A DNA stretch of 64,000 nt, taken from positions 62,001-126,000 of the forward strand of contig JNEU01000565.1 in assembly GCA_000697475.1 (NCBI GenBank), given 5' to 3'. Position numbers and translations under genes: made by a program. This document shows positions 11,501-23,376 of the stretch, piece after piece. Each line of letters begins with the position of its first letter. Position 1 is the first letter of the stretch. The notes beneath the pieces were generated by a model. It worked only from the letters and a program-made list of their open reading frames with translations. It ran no database searches and was not told the origin of the DNA. Origin of the DNA: Lichtheimia corymbifera B2541. Lineage: Eukaryota > Mucoromycota > Mucoromycetes > Mucorales > Lichtheimiaceae.

Positions 11501-13821
11501 CTGCATAACTGACTTGACAGATCTCTCAGTGCGTGCCTTTAAAAGCTTGCATTCGATTGACTTTTTGTAGAAATCAGAACCCCATTCACCATACAAAGCA
11601 TATCTAATCCAAAATGATATTAGTATTCCGCTTGTTCAACCATGATCCTCATTCTATCATTTACCTCTCTTGGAATGTGAGCCTGTCCAACAATTCCCAT
11701 AAAGAAGCCATTGTTCCGGGGTTACATCGGCTGAATGATACGGACGGTAAAAGGATTTCGCGAATCATGCTGAGACAGTAAGGTCGGCAACCGGGGAATT
11801 CTTCTTCACGATCGATCAAGTGACGGACAATCAACAAGAGCTTAGCAACAAGGTTGGGTGCGAGATACATTTTGTAGCCAGCCAAACGCATCACGGGAAG
11901 AAACACTTGTAATAGATCTTGGAAGGTGTTGACCTTTTGGATATCATCTGGCCAGTTGCGATAAAAGAAAACATATCGCTCTCGTTTGCTGATATTGTGC
12001 GTATTATCACGGAGACTATCCATGACCAAGACATCTGCAAGTTCAGGCATTTCTTGTTCTGAGCGTCCCAATGCTGTCTTGATTTCTGATTCCTCCACAC
12101 GTTGCTCAAATAACTTGTACTTGTCCTTGACTTGTTGAGGGATCACAGTTTCGTAAATAGGGGCAAGCATCTTGTCACAGATACGATAAATGTTGTGTGC
12201 GAGCTCGGGATACATGTCGAGTAACTTGTCGTATTTGGCAAACAAAAGCTCGGCATGATAAATGTCACCAATGGCCAACAATGCACGCGTCAACTCAACA
12301 ATGTCGTTTGCTTTCAACGCTTCTTGCTCCTCATCTTTGGATTTGGACTTTTCCTTGGGTTGCTTCACACGTTCAGTGGTACCCTCTTCACCCAATGCGC
12401 CGAATTGTGCCAAAAGACCGCCTGTGTTGGTGCTGATCTCTTTGTTCATATTGTCCATGTACTCCTTCTTTTTCTGGGCCATTGCTGAATCAAAAGGATA
12501 AAGGTAAGGAAGAAGGTCGTGAAGTCGGATCAGCTTCTCCTTGATAAGCAATGCGCATGCATAATACAATTCCTTGGGTGGATTCTCCTTTTGAATGGTC
12601 TGATAGTATTCAAACTTGAAGCCGAGTAAATGCGCCATCACCAAGCTGCCGTCATCAGGAAGATCACCGAGATGAAGATGTTCCATCCATGCTGATTGCT
12701 TGAAGAGTGTAATCCAGAACACGTAGTTGCACAAGACTTGTTTAACGAAAAAGTCAAGCAAGATATCAAGCACACGATTGGGATCAAGGTGGAAGATGCC
12801 TAATAAACGAATTCTCATGATTAATACCAGTTGTCGGGTTAATGCTGGGGATGGTATCTTGTTACCAATATGAGAAGAAATGGTTTGAAGAAAAGTAGGT
12901 ACACGATCGAGTGGTGTTGGTGGTGCTTGATTACGCTTGTCATATTCATGGTCGGTGCTGCCAACGATGAGATCATTGATCAAAGCCGCATATCCCACAT
13001 TGTCTTCACGGAACAAGTTGAACTTGTTTTGCTTGTAACTACGATACAATGTTAATGAGCTATCCATCATGCAGATAGATTAACGACGGCGAACTTACAT
13101 CATGGAGGTGTTTAAGCGGACAAGCCTGCGATCAAAGATATCCTTGTCAATGATCAAGCCAGCATCTTGTAAGGTTTGACTGGAGAAATGGATCAAACAA
13201 TCGGCGCGTGTCAATATGTCACGTTCCTGGGGGGGGCATACGAGGATCACCGTTAGTCAACGTTCGTGCAATGGATATGATTGTATATTGTCTTTACCAA
13301 GGCTCCCTTGATCATAGCAATAAGGTTGGTCTTTCTTGTTTTCAGCTTTTCAGCAGCCTCGCCTTCTGGTTTCAACTCTGCTAGACCTTCGAGTCTTGTA
13401 TCCATGCATTTGAAAGTGTTGATGAAGAGAGTACGCATATCGATGTTGTATTGCTGAAAGATATCGTTGTCGTCCTTGATTAACGCGCCCATGAATCCAA
13501 GGAAGTCGTCGACCGCATGTTTGCCATCCATCGTCGCATCCGTTGTCCGTGAAATCAAGATTCGTAGAGGGTCTTTGCGTTGACCAAAGACAAAAGTGGG
13601 TGCACCCTCTTTGGCGAGTTGGATCTCTGCCTCCATGGCGCTAATTGTCGGTGGAGTGTGTGTAGGTGACAAAGAAGAGGGAGAGCCAAGCAACCTGTCT
13701 TGGAAATTCAGCAGTCGTTGTTGTACCTCCGCCAATGGGCCCACACTATTGTATACTATGATTACATTGTCCTTAGAACGTTATGCAATAAACAACTACC
13801 ATTTGATAAACCAAGAGTCAT
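8555..13821 (-). CDS. THO2: THO complex subunit 2 (mRNA export/transcription elongation)
   Basis: Ten exons: 13821-13800, 13755-13298, 13226-13099, 13038-11665, 11603-11502, 11444-11170, 11111-9533, 9475-9406, 9351-8732 and 8669-8555. They join in phase to a 1580-residue protein, the size of yeast Tho2 and human THOC2. Family signatures are KQNKFNLFREDNVGYAALI near residue 200, LDPNRVLDILLDFF, LLGFKFEYYQ, YALYGEWGSDFY and LRALSVFSGMLFKK. The last two exons encode a low-complexity charged tail of RD/RE and SR dipeptides. THO2 is the scaffold of the nuclear THO complex, which couples elongation to mRNP packaging and export and protects against R-loops. The start, a 22-nt first exon, is inferred from phase and matches the short N-terminus of the family. 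The intron after 9406 must use a GC donor, since the GT alternatives hit a stop or shift the tail. One acceptor has a run of eight Cs. Confidence 0.93.
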
Positions 13822-14636
13822 TATATGTACTGGATCCTGAGATATGAATGTGATGTATTCTTGTAAGAATGATGGTGATGCAAGGCAATGCTGGATAGAG
13901 TAGAGGAAAAGGAGACAGAAGCCTCCGATTAATTGAAACGATGTGAAGACAACAAGGGTTGGCAAGACAACTCAAAATGATAGCAAAATATCTGACATAC
14001 GATGCTTTTATCCAGATTCGTACAAGATTGACCTTACTCCTTTTCTTTTGACAATCATGCACATATCCTACCCCAACCACAATAATGGTCATATGTCGTA
14101 TTACCAATGATTGTGTTTTATTTGCATAATAACAAGTAGTACATACAGTGCTGAATGGTAATATTACTGCCCACGGGACGCACATGTTACAAGGAGGAAA
14201 GAAGAAAAAAAGAATCATCATGGAAAATGCTTGTAGTGGTGAATGGAAGATGGTGGGGGATGTGATGCTGAAGGGTTTAAGAACGAATAATGCAAAAAGT
14301 GAGGCTCATAAAAACAAAAGTAGTTGTACAAAAGAAAAAAAGAGTATGGCAAGCCACACAATAACCCGCATAGGTGAAAAGGAAAGGGGGAGGGAGGATC
14401 AAATATTTGACGATGGATGGCATATACAAGGCACTCAACACGGGTGTAACAATATAAGATGGTGGAGGAGGAATGAAATAGTAGTGTGTGTGTGTGCGTG
14501 AAGGAGATGAAAAGGGGGTGAGAGTAAAACCGAGGAGCGTGCTGTTGGATGGGGAATTTGTGTGTAGGAGGAGGAGAATAAGCAGGAGTAAAAAGAAGAA
14601 ATGTTTGCTACCCAAAAATGAGTATCACTTTGACAG
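13822..14636. other. Intergenic; THO2 promoter side
   Basis: About 815 bp between the THO2 start and the stop of the next minus-strand gene. It contains purine-rich plus-strand sequence (pyrimidine-rich on the coding strand, as at other promoters here) and a short GT repeat near 14482-14498. No ORF shows splice-consistent or domain-like coding character. Confidence 0.45.
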
Positions 14637-15287
14637 CTAACAAGGTGAGGAGGAGGATGCTTTGTTAATGACAGCTGCTGTTGCTGTTGCTGCTGTTGTT
14701 GCTGGGTTGCTTGGTGACACAAATGCAGTCGCCTCATTTTTCAAAGGACGAAATGGTGCGAGATCAGTTTCCAGTCGTTGCAGGTTGCGGGTCAAATGTC
14801 TGACTTGTGCCTTTAGATCGTCATATGCAATACTCAATTCTCGGTCAACCTCGTCCAATAGCTCCTCAGGTGCATTCTTCAGCGATTGAACAGGAAATGC
14901 ATTGCGAATAGAGTTGAACACAATCTCAATCGACGCCCATTCGTCTTGCAAATGCTGCAGATCTTCTTCAATACCGGTGACAGTAGCCATATCCTCGGGT
15001 ATCGATGTCTGTTGAGATGGTGCGTGACCCTTAGTAGTAGACGCGGTTGTTGTTGACGATCGACGAGTCTCCATTCGTTTACGTTGTTTCTTTACAATAA
15101 ACTCGTTGTCGTTGGAGGAAAGTTTACGTTTCTTGATCTTGTGGATACTGGGCTCGGGAGGCAGAGACACAATGGCAGGTTCAATGGGCCAAATGATATC
15201 AGAACAGGGGAAGGCAAATGGTTCGTTGAAATCAATGTCGAGTTGTGGACGATGCAAAGGAATACAATATGGCACGTTTAAATCCAT
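14637..15287 (-). CDS. Hypothetical nuclear coiled-coil protein
   Basis: A single-exon gene of 216 residues that I do not recognise. It starts MDLNVPYCIPLHRPQLDIDF. A strongly basic stretch follows at about residues 50-70 (KIKKRKL, VKKQRKR), a probable bipartite nuclear localisation signal. A heptad-rich helix spans about residues 110-185 (GIEEDLQHLQDEW, EELLDEVDRELSIAYDDL, RHLTRNLQRLETDL). The C-terminus is an Ala/Thr/Ser tail encoded partly by GCT/GTT repeats. The coding strand has a TATAAATA element about 150 bp upstream (15435-15442), which supports expression. The likely role is as a subunit of a nuclear complex through its coiled coil; this is inference only. The upstream frame is open but has no ATG, so 15287 is the first usable start. 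Confidence 0.65.
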   Translation of the reverse strand: MDLNVPYCIPLHRPQLDIDFNEPFAFPCSDIIWPIEPAIVSLPPEPSIHKIKKRKLSSNDNEFIVKKQRKRMETRRSSTTTASTTKGHAPSQQTSIPEDMATVTGIEEDLQHLQDEWASIEIVFNSIRNAFPVQSLKNAPEELLDEVDRELSIAYDDLKAQVRHLTRNLQRLETDLAPFRPLKNEATAFVSPSNPATTAATATAAVINKASSSSPC

Positions 15288-18200
15288 CAGGCAGCAAAAA
15301 AAGTGTGATTTGAGTTGACGATGGATCAGAACGTGAAAATGATGGTGGATAACAGCAGTAGACACGCCAAAGTAGTAGTGTACGATACAGCGATCAAAGG
15401 ATGAGTAGAATCCATAAGTCAGCAACCTGGGGGGTATTTATAAGATAAAGTCGTGTCTTGTGCATGTATGTGTGCCTCGATTTCATCGTGAGGCCCCAGC
15501 CACAGCATCGGGTGAGGCATAACTACCAAATGAAGGATATGGGGGGGACATGAGGGGATAAGGAAGGTTAGAACCACTGTGGCGCCTGCACTGAACAACA
15601 ACCTCCATCTCACACCAAGATGCAAGGGGGTAACACTTCTTCTTAATCGAGCGTACCGTCCGAGACTCGTGCTCTTGACCCTTACGATCGTCATCATCAT
15701 CACTCAACAAGGATTACATACTCACCACGCACATTCACGTTATAGAGGCATTTCTTCTCAAGGGGAGTACTTTTTTAGTCCTCGAAGAATGAAGGCATTA
15801 CAATGACACACATGTATTGTTACGTATTCATCAGACACCACGATGTCGTTTGGGAGGAGTATATATCATGTCTAAAGGATGACAAAGGGGATGTCAGCAA
15901 CACCTTCTCTTGGCGTGTCTCAATGTTTACCGAATTTTCATTCTGCGCCCAAAGCTGCATATGCATAACCAAGTATGGTCATCCCATCGGTCTAGATTGC
16001 TGTTGTCTCTCGCATACGTATTGAATCCTATCGGATAACATCCATCTCATGCCCGTACATGTTGCAATCCATGCTGGATACTCTTCCTTATCTTAATCAT
16101 CCCCTCCCCCAACATCGATGATGCATGTCAACAACGAAAAGCCAAGAACATTATGTAAGCTGTCTACTACTACAATAGTATTCTTCCCGCGTCTTTAGCA
16201 TGTAAACACTGTGCCACAACAAGTTGCATTTTTCATTACACGGGCCATGTCCCATACATAACTAGCACACCGGGCTTTTGCACAATCCACAAACTTGGTA
16301 TTTACCAATCTTTGTTGCGGCTCCACCATCTGTGCTTGGTCTATTCTCCGTCAGATCTTATCATCATCCCCGATACCCATCGTGATTCTTGGCACTCCAT
16401 GTTCCCAGTATATTGGCACCAAAACATACCATGCAGCGACAGCATTACGTACCAAAGTTCGTTGCAATAGCATGAATGCTTTTTCCTATAGCATACGCGT
16501 TGCCAGGGAATCAGACAGTGGGATATGCAAGGTTACACCAAGAAGCGTATAACATGGTTGGCATGTCGATCACTCCAATTTGTTTACAAATCAGGAAAAA
16601 TAAATCGTAGTAAGCAGTTTGCATGCATTATGGCTGATATGTTCATTTGCCACGCATAGGCAATGCACATGCTGTCATCCATTAATGACCATTGGAGTAC
16701 CAGAGCCAGTAAAAAAGAGGAGGGGAAAGAAGGGGAGATTATTATTTGGGGGGAGCAACAAAAGGCACCCTGCACCCATGACTGTCCACGTAGACCATTC
16801 ATTCTCCTAATAACCAACGAGGAGAAAAAGCATGGCGATCTACAAGAGTGGGACCTTTTTAGGATCGGCCAAGGCCAATCAGCAATATTCACACACGCCA
16901 TAATGTCGTGTAGGATGTAAGTGTGTGCGTGTGTATGTGTTTGTGGCTTACCCCTACTGAACACAAAGTTTCATTTGACCCATCACACACACGCATTTTG
17001 ATGGTTGGGTACACAAGAGGTGGAATCATGCATCATCATGCAAGATTTTGGCTTTTGCATCAAGGGTATATGCGGTCTGTGGCTGATTTGCGTTACTCAC
17101 ACACATCATCCCCGCATTTCGGAACGAGCTGCTGCTGGTAGGATAAACCTTGTTTCGCGTCTCTTGTTTATACCATGATGATGGTGCCAAGCCGTTGCCA
17201 CATACATTTACCCGTGGCTTCAAAGCCATCTTGTGCCGATACACACGCACTCCCTCCCCAATACATACCATGCACGGTAAAAAGCATGTCCATGTTGGGT
17301 TGACATGCCGTTGGCATGCATCTCGATTATGGAAGTTGATGTTGTTTGGGGGAGGATGATGATGGACAAAAACAGGCACGCTTGCATTCACGATCGTTTG
17401 ACGGATCTCTCGTGGTAAAAGGAATAGAAAGACGACACACATGCTCTCTCAAGCACCAATGGGAACCCATTACAAACCTACCCATTGGTTCATGAAAATG
17501 CATCAACAAGTTGGTGTTCCCGTGGGGTTGTCCCTGAAATCTTTCCAACAATAATCCCGCCCTCAGGGATATGATTCAAGGAAATCCCATGTGAAGTATC
17601 ATATTTGGGCAATTTCAAATGACATGTAGCTCCCTCCCACAATCAATGCTGCTGCTGCTGTTCTTCGTATCCTACATTGCCAAGATCGACAATGCCCATT
17701 ATCCACAGTGCCCCACCCTGGATTTTGGTATGCCTTACAATAACACAGAATGTCTGTGTGTTGCGCGTTTTGTGTGACCCATTTGAACTCAGATGCCAAG
17801 AACTCCGTGATACGTGTACACTTCACCAGATCAGTTTGCTATGTTATACCAGCATCTCATTATACAAGATCATCATTCATGTCATCATCGTAATCAGCGG
17901 TGATGTTTGCTCTCAAGTCAACGTTTTCAGATTTAGTAAGCGTCATTTTCCTCAGAGGGAATAATAGTATTACTACCGAATATAGAGATCGTCGTCTCTG
18001 ATCAACGCAAAGAAAAACAAGTCATATCTCGGGTTGAGATCGGCAAGGCACATATAATTCATATAAGATCCACCTCGCATAATGCTTCATTTGCTCAAGT
18101 CCATTATGAAAGTGTAATCGCGTATGCACTATTTAGGAAATCTCCTCAGGAGGGAGAAGATCGGGTCACAGCCAAACCTCCTTGTTGATAGCTCCAGGAA

Positions 18201-19220
18201 ATCACCTTCACTCCTTGTTTGATTACCATTTATATACATGCAAAAAACAACCACTGCCTATACTTGGGATATTGTGGATTACAGCACCGTTTTCTTCAAG
18301 TGTTTACATAGACAATGCCACCAACCCCTCACCATTATCACCAATCCATTAGTCATAATTGCAGCTGCACCCTTATTCTTAAATGCATTTATCGTGTAGT
18401 TACTTTGTCCAGCAAAAAGTACGATATCTGCGTTAGTGGTTCTAGATTCTACGCAATCATCACGTGATCATGATCGCAAGCACTGTCTGATACAAAGCGA
18501 GCACGTATATATCATATGAAGGATAAACACAAGAAACCCAACTGTTGTTTCGTTTTGTCATGGATGCAAAAATGTTTCATAATGCCAGATGGTCAATGAT
18601 TGATGTTTGACTTGGTGGGTTAATTGCTCTTTCCTCACGACCACTTTTATTTTCCTAATCACGGTTGCGCAAAGGGAGGTTAAAAAGAATTACAGTTACG
18701 CCATCATGGATGATCAGCTCTATTAGGATGCACGGGCCACGCGGAAACAATTTACTTATCCGTCAACCATTGGGTGCGAACAACGAATGCTATTTACTAG
18801 AAACAACAAAGGGCTCATGTTTTAATATTGGATGTTGCATTTGCAATGCTTGCATCCATAGGAGTGATAGTACCAGCAATGTCCCTTGTGTAAGGTGTAA
18901 GGAGGATATCATCATCACTTGTATGCTAATCTTTACAATAGACAAGGCAATGTAATGCATTGAGATATATTTATTGAATGAATAATTAAAAGAGGTGCTA
19001 TACTATGTGTAATAGAAAGGAAAATGGAAGACAAAGTATTTGCTGCAGAAGGAGATGAGCAATGCACACAGAGGCTAAAAAAAACTCACTTTTGTGTTGA
19101 TATCAAAAAGAGAGTATAGGAGGATACGCAATGCTAGTTTCCCTTGTCCTTTTTTCTTTTCTTTTCTTTTCCCTTTCTTTCAAGACCCGTTTCTGCAACT
19201 TGGCTATTGTGATCCCGCTT
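15288..19220. other. Long gene-poor stretch (3.9 kb)
   Basis: No ORF in this span shows consistent splice phase, a recognisable domain or family-like sequence. The short ORFs of 60-140 codons on both strands are rich in Cys, His and Trp, as expected of untranslated AT/GC-balanced DNA. An ORF at 18710-18955 has CxxC pairs (CCICNAC, CVRC) but no support beyond that. The 3' end (19140-19195) is a pure pyrimidine tract on the plus strand, fitting either a CT-type promoter or a 3' splice site for the Whi3-like gene. The rest could hold non-coding transcripts or distant regulation; nothing in the sequence proves it. Confidence 0.4.
15435..15442 (-). promoter_or_regulatory. TATA box upstream of the coiled-coil gene
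   Basis: The minus strand reads TATAAATA here, about 150 bp before the ATG at 15287. Position and sequence fit a core promoter element; no transcription start was mapped. Confidence 0.4.
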
Positions 19221-20319
19221 ATGCCGCCAATGACGAACAGCTTGTTCAATGTACTCATGTCAAACGGCACCGACATGGCACCGCACAATGAAGAGATCTC
19301 CACCATCTTTGTCGTTGGTTTCCCTGAAGATATGCAAGAACGAGAGTTCCAAAACATGTTTATCTTTTCTCCTGGGTTTGAAGCAGCTACGCTTAAGGTG
19401 CCTGAGGAAGAGGATACGAGCAACAAGAAACAAACAGTAAGAGCATAGGGAATGGAAAGGGCTGCTGCTGTTGTTATGATGCCTTATTGATTGATGACGT
19501 TACTATCATTGCCTTGTGTAGATTGGATTTGCAAAGTTTCGTACACGGTTGGAAGCATTGGAAGCCAAGGAGCTGTTGACAGGACGACGAGTGGATGCAG
19601 AGAAAGGATGCGTCCTTAAAGCTGAAATGGCTCGCAAGAATCTCCACACGAAACGAGGACTTCATTATGCTCGACGATCAGTTTATGAAGCCTTTTACTC
19701 TGTACCTGATCATCATCAACAACAGCAAGACCGTATGGGACTATTGGATCATGTATTACCACCATCGCCATCCACATCCACACAGTTATCCATCAATACC
19801 AATAGTAATCCTGCATCACCACCACCACCACCATCATCATCATCCGCATTGACCGGTCTTATGATGAACAATGGATTGCCATCACCTCCTGGTATCACTT
19901 CCCCGGTACGTCAGTCAATCCTTGGAACTTTGGATCAGCATCCACCTTGCAATACTTTATACGTGGGCAATTTACCATTCAATGCCAATGAGGACGAGCT
20001 CAGAGCCATGTTTATTCAATGCACCGGTTTCCGTCGTCTCTGTTTCAAGCCAAAGTTGAATAGCAGCCCCATGTGCTTTGTTGAATTCGATGATGTAGCA
20101 TGTGCAACTCAAACACTGTACGAGTATAATGGTGCCCTCTTGAGCAACTCGGTTAAAGGTGGCATCCGCCTCTCATTCAGCAAGAATCCCTTGGTAAGTA
20201 GGATGATGGGCTATGATGGTAATAGAGAAGGGAGAGCTGATTTGTGGTAATAGGGTGTACGTCAACAACCCACTACAATGCGTCGCGAAAACGTTCCTTG
20301 CTGGCTTTTCGATCCATAG
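19221..20319 (+). CDS. Whi3/Scw1-like RNA-binding protein, two RRMs
   Basis: Three exons: 19221-19436, 19522-20193 and 20254-20319, giving 317 residues. RRM1 (about residues 28-110) has the RNP-like strands STIFVVGFPEDM and IGFAKFRT. The middle is a His/Gln/Pro/Ser-rich linker with SPPGITSPVRQS. RRM2 (about 235-312) has NTLYVGNLPFNANEDELRAMF and SPMCFVEFDDV, ending in the family-typical LSFSKNPLGVRQ. The short tail MRRENVPCWLFDP follows. S. pombe Scw1 and S. cerevisiae Whi3 bind mRNAs in the cytoplasm and control cell-wall integrity and cyclin translation; the same role is inferred. The N-terminus is shorter than in ascomycetes. Upstream sequence stays open to 19131 and passes a TTTCAAG acceptor at 19184, so an additional 5' exon is possible. 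Confidence 0.85.
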
Positions 20320-22190
20320 TCATGAACAACGAGTCTTTTCATATTCATCATACACATCCATCGCACTCCACGCAGGCACACATATATCATCCAGAACACA
20401 TACCATCCATTTACATGCACACGCATATACATACAACAACAACAGCATATCATCATTTATTTATATCCACATTTGTCGTAGTATCATTATTATAATAAAG
20501 CAGAAGTTCCCTCAATTTATCTCCATCCTAAAAAGACCTCAGACACATGCGTCAAATCCATTTAGTGCATCACCTTGCAGCAGCAGCAACATCTATCATC
20601 ACTCTCTATGCGACCAAGAATTCCGTAAAAGGTTAGCATTGCTTCAACTCCTGACTCAATGCACTTGCAAGAAAAGAAAAGGTTAGAGGATGCAGTCCAT
20701 GGTCAACACTCGTAAAATCTGCCAATTTTACTCTGGCTGCTAAAATGGCAACCATGCTGGGTTTGATATGTAATGGTTACCATGCCGACAAGGTGTCTTT
20801 GGGCTGTGCCTTTAAGGGAATAAGACTTGAGCATGATGCAGTAATCGATTCGTTGCTATGCATTTCATTCCCTACGTGTAGAAGCGAATCCACTTCATTT
20901 ACTAGTAGCAAAGAAACGATATGCATCGTCTTAGTAGTCAACTGACTGCTCTTACTAAACGACGATTTCTCTTGTTAATTTGTACGTGTACTTCTCTTTA
21001 GGAAAATGTGTTTTATAATCCTCAAATTGGTAGTTGCTGCGTGGACTTCATGGATATGCCTTTTTGGATTATCAGTGCTAACCAGAGGAGGGATCAAATA
21101 AAAGTTTCAGCCGCATTGTAATAATGAATAGGTGGATCGTTGTTCAGAGTGTTTCCCTAGCACTAATGAATATATAGAACGCAACGCTGAAACGGATAAC
21201 CTTAAGCAGTCTCTTTAAGCTGTCGTCAGGTCTTTCTTGGATCAACGTGTTGCGAATGCAAATGTCATTGCTGCACCCTCAACTATGCTTTTCACGAACC
21301 AGGATTATTGAAGACGCAGCTTTATTCTGGTGGAGGGACGTATCCTCAATAGCACCTAGAGTTACTTGCTATGTCATCTCGATTGATTTGTATAATGAAA
21401 ACAACCATGTTTCTTGTTCATATAATGGGCAATAATTGATAGGTGATGCAATTGTGTGGGGTACACAAGGAATAACAAAGTTGCCATTGTTATGATCTCG
21501 TGAAAGAGTACAAGGCTTGCACATCACCAATGATACATCGAGAAGCGACCGACGAAACGATTCGTATTGCAGTTGCTGCTGCGCTCGCCACATCACATCA
21601 CGTTCAGCAGGGTTCTTTTGCTTTTCTCCAACGTAGTAATAGATCTCATTCCCATGTACAACCACAGCCATGCCAGCTCGGGATCGTCCGCTTCATTTTG
21701 ATCGCCAACGTTGCATGAATTTGCTCAGGCTACTCTAAAGAAATGGGAGGGACCATCATGCTGTTGTGTGAATAATCAAAAATGTGGTTGTTGTGTATCA
21801 TCTATGCGATACAAATGACACGTGAGCGCTGGATGGAGGATTAACCGATTCGGGTTACCTAATTAATGATTTGTTTATCCATACACCCATTTTCCTCTTC
21901 TCTACAACAGCGCTGTTTCCAATGAACATAAATCGCGTGGTGGGATTTGATGACGCGACTCAGCCCTGGTGGTGCACACATACACACACACACACATACA
22001 CATTTTCAGTGGCGCATGTGTCGTTTTGTTGACCTCATCACAATCAAGGTACAACGCTGCAAACATGGGTAATTATGTTCTCATTTGAATGGTCAACGTG
22101 ACACCCGACAACAGGATGCGAAATCATGCGTATATATAAAGCCATCGTATGTACGGGCAGCAAGCACTCAATTGAATAATCCATATCAAG
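20320..22190. other. Gap with exon-like debris
   Basis: About 1.9 kb between the Whi3-like gene and the microprotein gene. At 21002-21121 a 39-codon open segment follows a good acceptor (CTCTTTAG) and reads like real protein (ENVFYNPQIGSCCVDFM, PFWIISANQRRDQIK) before a TAA. Upstream, ATG 20745 opens a 66-codon frame, but I could not connect the two in phase. Further fragments at 21200-21715 change frame repeatedly. This may be a decayed gene, but I cannot name a family. Confidence 0.3.
22131..22140 (+). promoter_or_regulatory. TATA box of the microprotein gene
   Basis: TATATATAAA lies 51 bp upstream of the ATG at 22191. The spacing leaves a short leader and matches the spacing seen upstream of DPB4 and the secreted beta-barrel gene in this window. 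Confidence 0.5.
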
Positions 22191-22322
22191 ATGTCCTGCT
22201 GCTTCACTGATTCCAATTACCAACCTACTTGCACTTTGGCTACTGGCTTTTGCCCTGGATGTGGTGTTGACGTTTCTCGCTTTGCCCATGATGCTCATTG
22301 TCCCTACTTGCGAAGACGTTAG
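22191..22322 (+). CDS. 43-residue Cys/His-rich microprotein
   Basis: A single-exon ORF, ATG to TAG, of 43 codons plus stop. It has six Cys and two His. The C-terminal half has a plausible zinc-binding layout, CPGCGVDVSRFAHDAHCP (C-x2-C-x8-H-x2-H-C), preceded by CTLATGF and followed by a basic RRR end. A TATA box sits at 22131-22140 and an ATTAAA-type signal downstream near 22503. There is no signal peptide, so a cytosolic or nuclear metal-binding peptide is the likeliest idea. The last residues and the HxxHC motif make chance less likely than for ordinary short ORFs, but there is no homology evidence. It could be a small zinc finger, a metallothionein-like peptide or a chance ORF. Confidence 0.45.
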   Translation: MSCCFTDSNYQPTCTLATGFCPGCGVDVSRFAHDAHCPYLRRR

Positions 22323-22568
22323 AACAAACCAAGTCCTTTCCGGTGATATCTCTGTGTTCCTTATACCTGCCCACCATATTGCTATCTTGTTGCACATTAT
22401 ATACCTCTATCCACGCACACATTCATTGCATGCAGCATTCATTGTTTGCACAAATGTATTTAGAACCATTGTATTCCTTTGTTTTTGCTTTCTATTCTTG
22501 CATTAAAGCTATATATCTATGATCGTTGATCCTTTCTGATATCCTTGCAATGTTCGTTTGTGACGGAT

Positions 22569-22859
22569 TCAAAGACCAGTGTCAGCTGAGTGGGCATGTC
22601 GTTGTCCCCCTCCTCGTCGTACTCCCTGACAAGTGGTGGTAGTTATTGTGTCACACAAATAATCGCGTGGATTGACAAAGAGTAGGGAGACAGCAGGCCA
22701 CGGGATCTTATCAGGAACCCAGCCGATAAACGACATTACTGTAAAAGAAGCGGTGATGTGGGTAACTGTGTAGTGGGATACAAACATTACGACATGACTT
22801 TTCCAACCGCGTGATTTCTCTCCCTCTCTCCATGTAGTATCAATCTCAGTGTCCAACAT
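22569..22859 (-). CDS. Possible small membrane protein
   Basis: An ATG-initiated minus-strand ORF of 96 residues with a TATA-like GGTATATACC about 30 bp before the ATG. The middle has one hydrophobic span (MFVSHYTVTHITASFTVMSF) followed by IGWVPDKIPWPAVSLLFVN, and the tail is rich in Arg/His/Gly. It lies tail to tail with the Cys/His microprotein. I recognise no family. Composition is acceptable but not convincing, so this may be non-coding. Confidence 0.25.
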   Translation of the reverse strand: MLDTEIDTTWREGEKSRGWKSHVVMFVSHYTVTHITASFTVMSFIGWVPDKIPWPAVSLLFVNPRDYLCDTITTTTCQGVRRGGGQRHAHSADTGL

Positions 22860-23376
22860 GTAGATTGGTGGATGCAGTTACATAGATTGACAGGTATATA
22901 CCCATTGACATCATGAAGCTGGCTTTTAGTGTGGCTGCATTCTTCCTTTGTGTCATACATGCGTATTAGCTATCCATCCCACATTGATTCCTTAATTGCC
23001 TTTACTACTACCACTACGGCTATAGTTGCCGACACTCTCTGTTCATGTACACTGACGACGTTTTTATCGAAGGTAGTGTTGATACTGGTGAGCTGCTGAC
23101 AGCTGACTTTGATATGGCACGATTCATAGTTGGAAAGTGTTGATGTATCAATACGAGGGTTATGAAAGCGTCATATTGTGTATGAATAATCCTTTATTTG
23201 AATGATGTCAAGGTCCATTGTGTAGATATAGCTTGTAGTAATCGATGAGGGTTGCATGGCAACCAACACACGTTTGCATTTCTTGGAGCACGCGTGAAAT
23301 TAAAATTGATCAAGCGCGCAAGTATCGTGTTGCACTTTTTCTTTCACCCCCACTTTTATATATATACACAGACACC

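Noticed and set aside
14637..15425. Longer version of the coiled-coil gene starting at 15425
   Set aside because: The extra 46 codons have no ATG and cross the likely TATA box leader; ATG 15287 is the first usable start.
18710..18955. 82-codon ORF with CxxC pairs
   Set aside because: No promoter element, no similarity and Cys-rich composition typical of chance frames in this region.
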